Assembly: GCA_024644145.1 (NCBI GenBank)
Contig: JAHELO010000042.1
Location: forward strand, 1-9,358
Direction of reading: 5' to 3'
DNA from: Christiangramia sp.
GTDB taxonomy: Bacteria; Bacteroidota; Bacteroidia; Flavobacteriales; Flavobacteriaceae
Length of the DNA stretch: 9,358 nucleotides
Part shown: piece by piece, positions 7,027-9,358 of the stretch
How the letters are laid out: every line of letters starts with the position of its first letter
Numbering within the stretch: the first letter of the stretch is position 1
Program-made: the position numbers and the translations under genes
The notes under the pieces: model-generated
Databases searched by the model: none
Told to the model about the DNA's origin: nothing
The model's input: the letters and a program-made list of their open reading frames with translations, nothing else

Positions 7027-8343
7027 ATGACAAAGCCCGTAAACGGATTTTCTAAACTGAATAAGGAGGAGAAAATAAATTGGCTGGCCAAAAATTATCT
7101 TAATAATAACGACGCAGCCATCTCTGTCCTGAAACAGTACTGGAATGAGGACCAGGAACTACAGAAGCTTCATGACGAATTTATTGAAAACACTGTTTCC
7201 AACTTCTACCTGCCCTTAGGATTAGCTCCAAATTTTTTAATAAATGGCAAATACCACGTATTGCCCATGGCTATTGAGGAAAGCTCGGTAGTCGCTGCTG
7301 CCAGTAAAGCAGCAAAATTCTGGGGTGAAAGAGGAGGCTTTAAAGCAACCGTGCTAAATACTAAAAAAATAGGCCAGGTACATTTCCTCTTTCAGGGAGA
7401 TCCCTCAAAGCTTGATGTTTTTGTTACAAATATTAAGCCGAAACTAAAAGAGGCCGTGAAACCCATCACCAGGAATATGGAAAAAAGAGGTGGAGGGATT
7501 CTCGATATAAGTCTTATTAACAAGACCGATAAATTGGAGAACTACTACCAGTTGTTCGTGAATTTTGACACCAGGGACTCGATGGGTGCCAACTTTATTA
7601 ATTCCTGTCTGGAAAAATTTGCTGAAGTACTTCAGGAAGAAGCGAATAAGAATGAGGATTTCACGAAAGAAGAGAAAGACCTTAAAGTAATAATGAGCAT
7701 ACTTTCTAATTATGTTCCAGAATGTACCGTTAAAGCTGAAGTTTCCTGCCCTGTAGACAAGCTTTCTGAAGACCCGAATATGAGCGGTAAAGAATTCGCC
7801 GAAAAGTTTATACAGGCTGTTAGAATTGCAGAAATTGAACCTTATCGTGCAGTTACCCACAACAAAGGAGTAATGAACGGTATAGACGCAGTGGTCCTGG
7901 CCACAGGAAACGACTTTAGAGCTGTAGAAGCAGGGGTACATGCCTACGCCTCAAGGAATGGAGATTATACCAGCCTGACCCATGCAAAAATAGAGGACGG
8001 AATATTCAAATTCTGGATGGAGATCCCTTTAGCCCTGGGCACGGTTGGTGGTCTAACCAGTTTACATCCGCTTGTTAAACTAGCCCTGGACATCTTACAG
8101 AGACCCACCGCAAACGAATTAATGGAGATTACTGCGGTCGCAGGCCTGGCTCAGAATTTTGCTGCCCTTAGATCCCTTATCACAACCGGAATACAACAGG
8201 GACACATGAAAATGCACCTCATGAACATTCTCAACCAGAATAAGGCTACGGAAATAGAAAAGGAGGAGATGGTAGAATATTTTACTCATCACACGATCAC
8301 TCACAGTAGTGTTATAGAGCAATTGGAAAAAATGCGTTCCTAA
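7027..8343 (+). CDS. mvaA: Class II (degradative-type) hydroxymethylglutaryl-CoA reductase
   Basis: This 438-residue soluble enzyme interconverts HMG-CoA and mevalonate using NAD(P)H, the committing step of the mevalonate pathway. Class II hallmarks are present: the catalytic Glu in PMAIEESSVVAAASKAAK (80-97), DSMGANFINSCLE (184-196), the catalytic Lys280 in THNKGVMNGID (277-287), Asp296 in ATGNDFRAVEAG (292-303) and the catalytic His393 in GIQQGHMKMH (388-397). The length fits class II enzymes (about 430), and no membrane anchor is seen, unlike eukaryotic class I. The family is named after a mevalonate-degrading Pseudomonas enzyme, but linkage to a GHMP kinase and the known mevalonate route of many Flavobacteriaceae point to a biosynthetic role here (isoprenoids, quinones, carotenoids). 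Its stop overlaps the kinase start (TAATG). Cofactor preference cannot be read from the sequence with confidence. Confidence 0.95.
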   Translation: MTKPVNGFSKLNKEEKINWLAKNYLNNNDAAISVLKQYWNEDQELQKLHDEFIENTVSNFYLPLGLAPNFLINGKYHVLPMAIEESSVVAAASKAAKFWGERGGFKATVLNTKKIGQVHFLFQGDPSKLDVFVTNIKPKLKEAVKPITRNMEKRGGGILDISLINKTDKLENYYQLFVNFDTRDSMGANFINSCLEKFAEVLQEEANKNEDFTKEEKDLKVIMSILSNYVPECTVKAEVSCPVDKLSEDPNMSGKEFAEKFIQAVRIAEIEPYRAVTHNKGVMNGIDAVVLATGNDFRAVEAGVHAYASRNGDYTSLTHAKIEDGIFKFWMEIPLALGTVGGLTSLHPLVKLALDILQRPTANELMEITAVAGLAQNFAALRSLITTGIQQGHMKMHLMNILNQNKATEIEKEEMVEYFTHHTITHSSVIEQLEKMRS

Positions 8344-9254
8344 TGCAGAAATTTAAAAGTAACGGCAAGTTATTAATAACAGGCGAATATGCAGTTCTGG
8401 ATGGAGCCAAATCCCTTGCAATACCCACTAAACCGGGTCAAAGCATGGAAGTTTTAGAGCATAAAAAAAACCTGATCCTCTGGAACAGTCTAGATGAAAA
8501 TAAGCAAACCTGGTTTGAAGCTGAATTCCATATCGACAACGGAGATTTTAGCATCAAAAACGAACGGGAAAAGCCTGAAACAAAGAGATTACAGCAACTG
8601 CTGAGATCGGCGTACCAATCCAATCCAGATGCATTTCAAAATAAAGGTTATGATATTACAACAAAACTTGACTTCAATAGAGTGTGGGGCCTGGGAACTT
8701 CTTCCACTCTCATAAATAACATTAGCCAGTGGCTGAAAATAGATCCTTACAAATTGCTACAGGATAGTTTTGGAGGTAGTGGCTATGATATTGCAGTCGC
8801 TTCAAGCGACCTCCCTATTACCTACCAAGTCACTCAGCAGGGACCAGCAGCTTACACAGCCGATTTCAACCCGCCTTTCAGGGACCAGCTATTCTTTGTA
8901 TACCTTAACAGGAAACAGAACAGCAGGGAGGCGATCGCGCATTACAGAAAACAGTCTAAATCTAATATCGCCGGCCTGACTGAAAAAATTTCAGGAATTA
9001 CAGAACAGGTGATCAGGTGTGAAAACCTGGAGGAATTTAAAATGCTTCTCCAGGCACACGAAACCTTGATCTCAAAAGCAATTAACCTACCCAAGATCAA
9101 AAATCAATTATTTCCAGATTATCCCGGCCTTATAAAAAGTCTTGGAGGCTGGGGCGGAGATTTCATCCTGGCGACCGGCCAGGAAATGGAAAAGGATTAT
9201 TTCAGGCAGAAAGCCTATTCAACCATTTTCGACTATACAGACCTCATTAAATAA
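8343..9254 (+). CDS. GYDIA-type GHMP kinase, probably mevalonate pathway (phosphomevalonate-kinase-like)
   Basis: This 303-residue protein has the three GHMP-kinase signatures in order: substrate-side motif GKLLITGEYAVLDG (8-21), the ATP phosphate-binding loop WGLGTSSTL (115-123; usually GLGSSAA) and the C-terminal glycine motif GGWGGDFILA (268-277). In between lies GGSGYDIA (144-151), the motif that names a Bacteroidota GHMP group. GSG-aromatic-D-(I/V) and GGD in motif 3 resemble phosphomevalonate kinase (ERG8 type) more than mevalonate kinase. The ATG at 8343 overlaps the TAA of mvaA by one base, so translation is probably coupled. The pairing with HMG-CoA reductase suggests it phosphorylates mevalonate or phosphomevalonate. 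Family is secure; the exact step is inference. The stop codon runs into the terminator. Confidence 0.88.
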   Translation: MQKFKSNGKLLITGEYAVLDGAKSLAIPTKPGQSMEVLEHKKNLILWNSLDENKQTWFEAEFHIDNGDFSIKNEREKPETKRLQQLLRSAYQSNPDAFQNKGYDITTKLDFNRVWGLGTSSTLINNISQWLKIDPYKLLQDSFGGSGYDIAVASSDLPITYQVTQQGPAAYTADFNPPFRDQLFFVYLNRKQNSREAIAHYRKQSKSNIAGLTEKISGITEQVIRCENLEEFKMLLQAHETLISKAINLPKIKNQLFPDYPGLIKSLGGWGGDFILATGQEMEKDYFRQKAYSTIFDYTDLIK

Positions 9255-9285
9255 AAAAACCTCACTAAGACAGTGAGGTTTTTTT
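9253..9285. terminator. Bidirectional intrinsic terminator between convergent genes
   Basis: A perfect inverted repeat has arms 9253-9266 (A7 then CCTCACT) and 9272-9285 (AGTGAGG then T7), with a five-base loop. The 7-bp GC-containing core is flanked by A and T runs, so it can end transcription on both strands: the mvaA-kinase operon from the left and the minus-strand gene from the right. The A run begins inside the kinase stop codon (9252-9254). Confidence 0.9.
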
Positions 9286-9304
9286 ATAGTGGAAAATCTG
9301 GATC

Positions 9305-9358
9305 CTAGTAGAATCTCGATCTGTTATCTTCTATTTCAGCTTTTTTCTTCAATGCTTC
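9305..9358 (-). CDS. C-terminal end of an unidentified protein (5' part outside window)
   Basis: On the minus strand the frame is open from the window edge (9358) to a TAG at 9305-9307, encoding the last 17 residues, EALKKKAEIEDNRSRFY. It is charged and likely helical up to the last few residues. I do not recognise it. Support that it is real comes from the bidirectional terminator just beyond its stop, which would serve a gene arriving from this side. It could also be a chance open stretch. Confidence 0.45.
   Translation of the reverse strand, partial: EALKKKAEIEDNRSRFY

Noticed and set aside
7444..7941. Open frame of 165 codons on the minus strand inside the HMG-CoA reductase gene
   Set aside because: The plus strand here encodes conserved reductase motifs; the antisense translation is a Phe/Tyr-rich low-quality sequence typical of a shadow frame.
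1..9358. CRISPR array, insertion sequence, toxin-antitoxin pair, riboswitch or other accessory system
   Set aside because: No spaced direct repeats, transposase motifs or target duplications are visible, and the longest non-coding gap is 181 bases with housekeeping genes on both sides.

Overview
The window looks like ordinary chromosome of a marine Flavobacteriaceae bacterium (Bacteroidota), perhaps near Gramella/Christiangramia. The genus is a guess from overall protein style; the family-level call is firmer. It rests on moderately AT-rich DNA, starts without Shine-Dalgarno sequences, a TAnnTTTG-type promoter box, a Bacteroidota-type ComEC tail, and a class II HMG-CoA reductase next to a GHMP kinase carrying a GYDIA motif. 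I see no mobile element, CRISPR array, tRNA, rRNA or prophage gene. No gene looks broken; two are cut by the window edges.

Left part (1-1163): the 3' end of a ComEC/Rec2-like DNA-uptake channel gene (+) meets a secreted thioredoxin-fold protein gene (-) head to head. Their stop codons overlap in a shared TTAA.

Centre (1194-6845, minus strand): a three-gene operon in the order dipeptidyl peptidase IV, POT peptide transporter A, POT peptide transporter B. Spacers are 19 and 9 bases, and a perfect hairpin terminator closes the operon. The reading is peptide scavenging: the exported serine peptidase trims dipeptides (Xaa-Pro or Xaa-Ala) from peptides, and the two proton-coupled symporters import them. 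Transporter B differs from A by an apparent extra two-helix insertion between TM7 and TM8.

Right part (6846-9254, plus strand): a 181-base divergent promoter region with a good flavobacterial -7 box, then HMG-CoA reductase and a GYDIA-type GHMP kinase joined by a TAATG stop/start overlap. Together they point to the mevalonate route to isoprenoids. The kinase motifs resemble phosphomevalonate kinase more than mevalonate kinase. A bidirectional hairpin terminator follows, shared with an unidentified minus-strand gene of which only the last 17 codons and the stop are present.

I found no clearly new biological system. The points most worth a second look are the enlarged POT transporter, the likely biochemical step of the GYDIA kinase, and the metal-site-less tail of ComEC.
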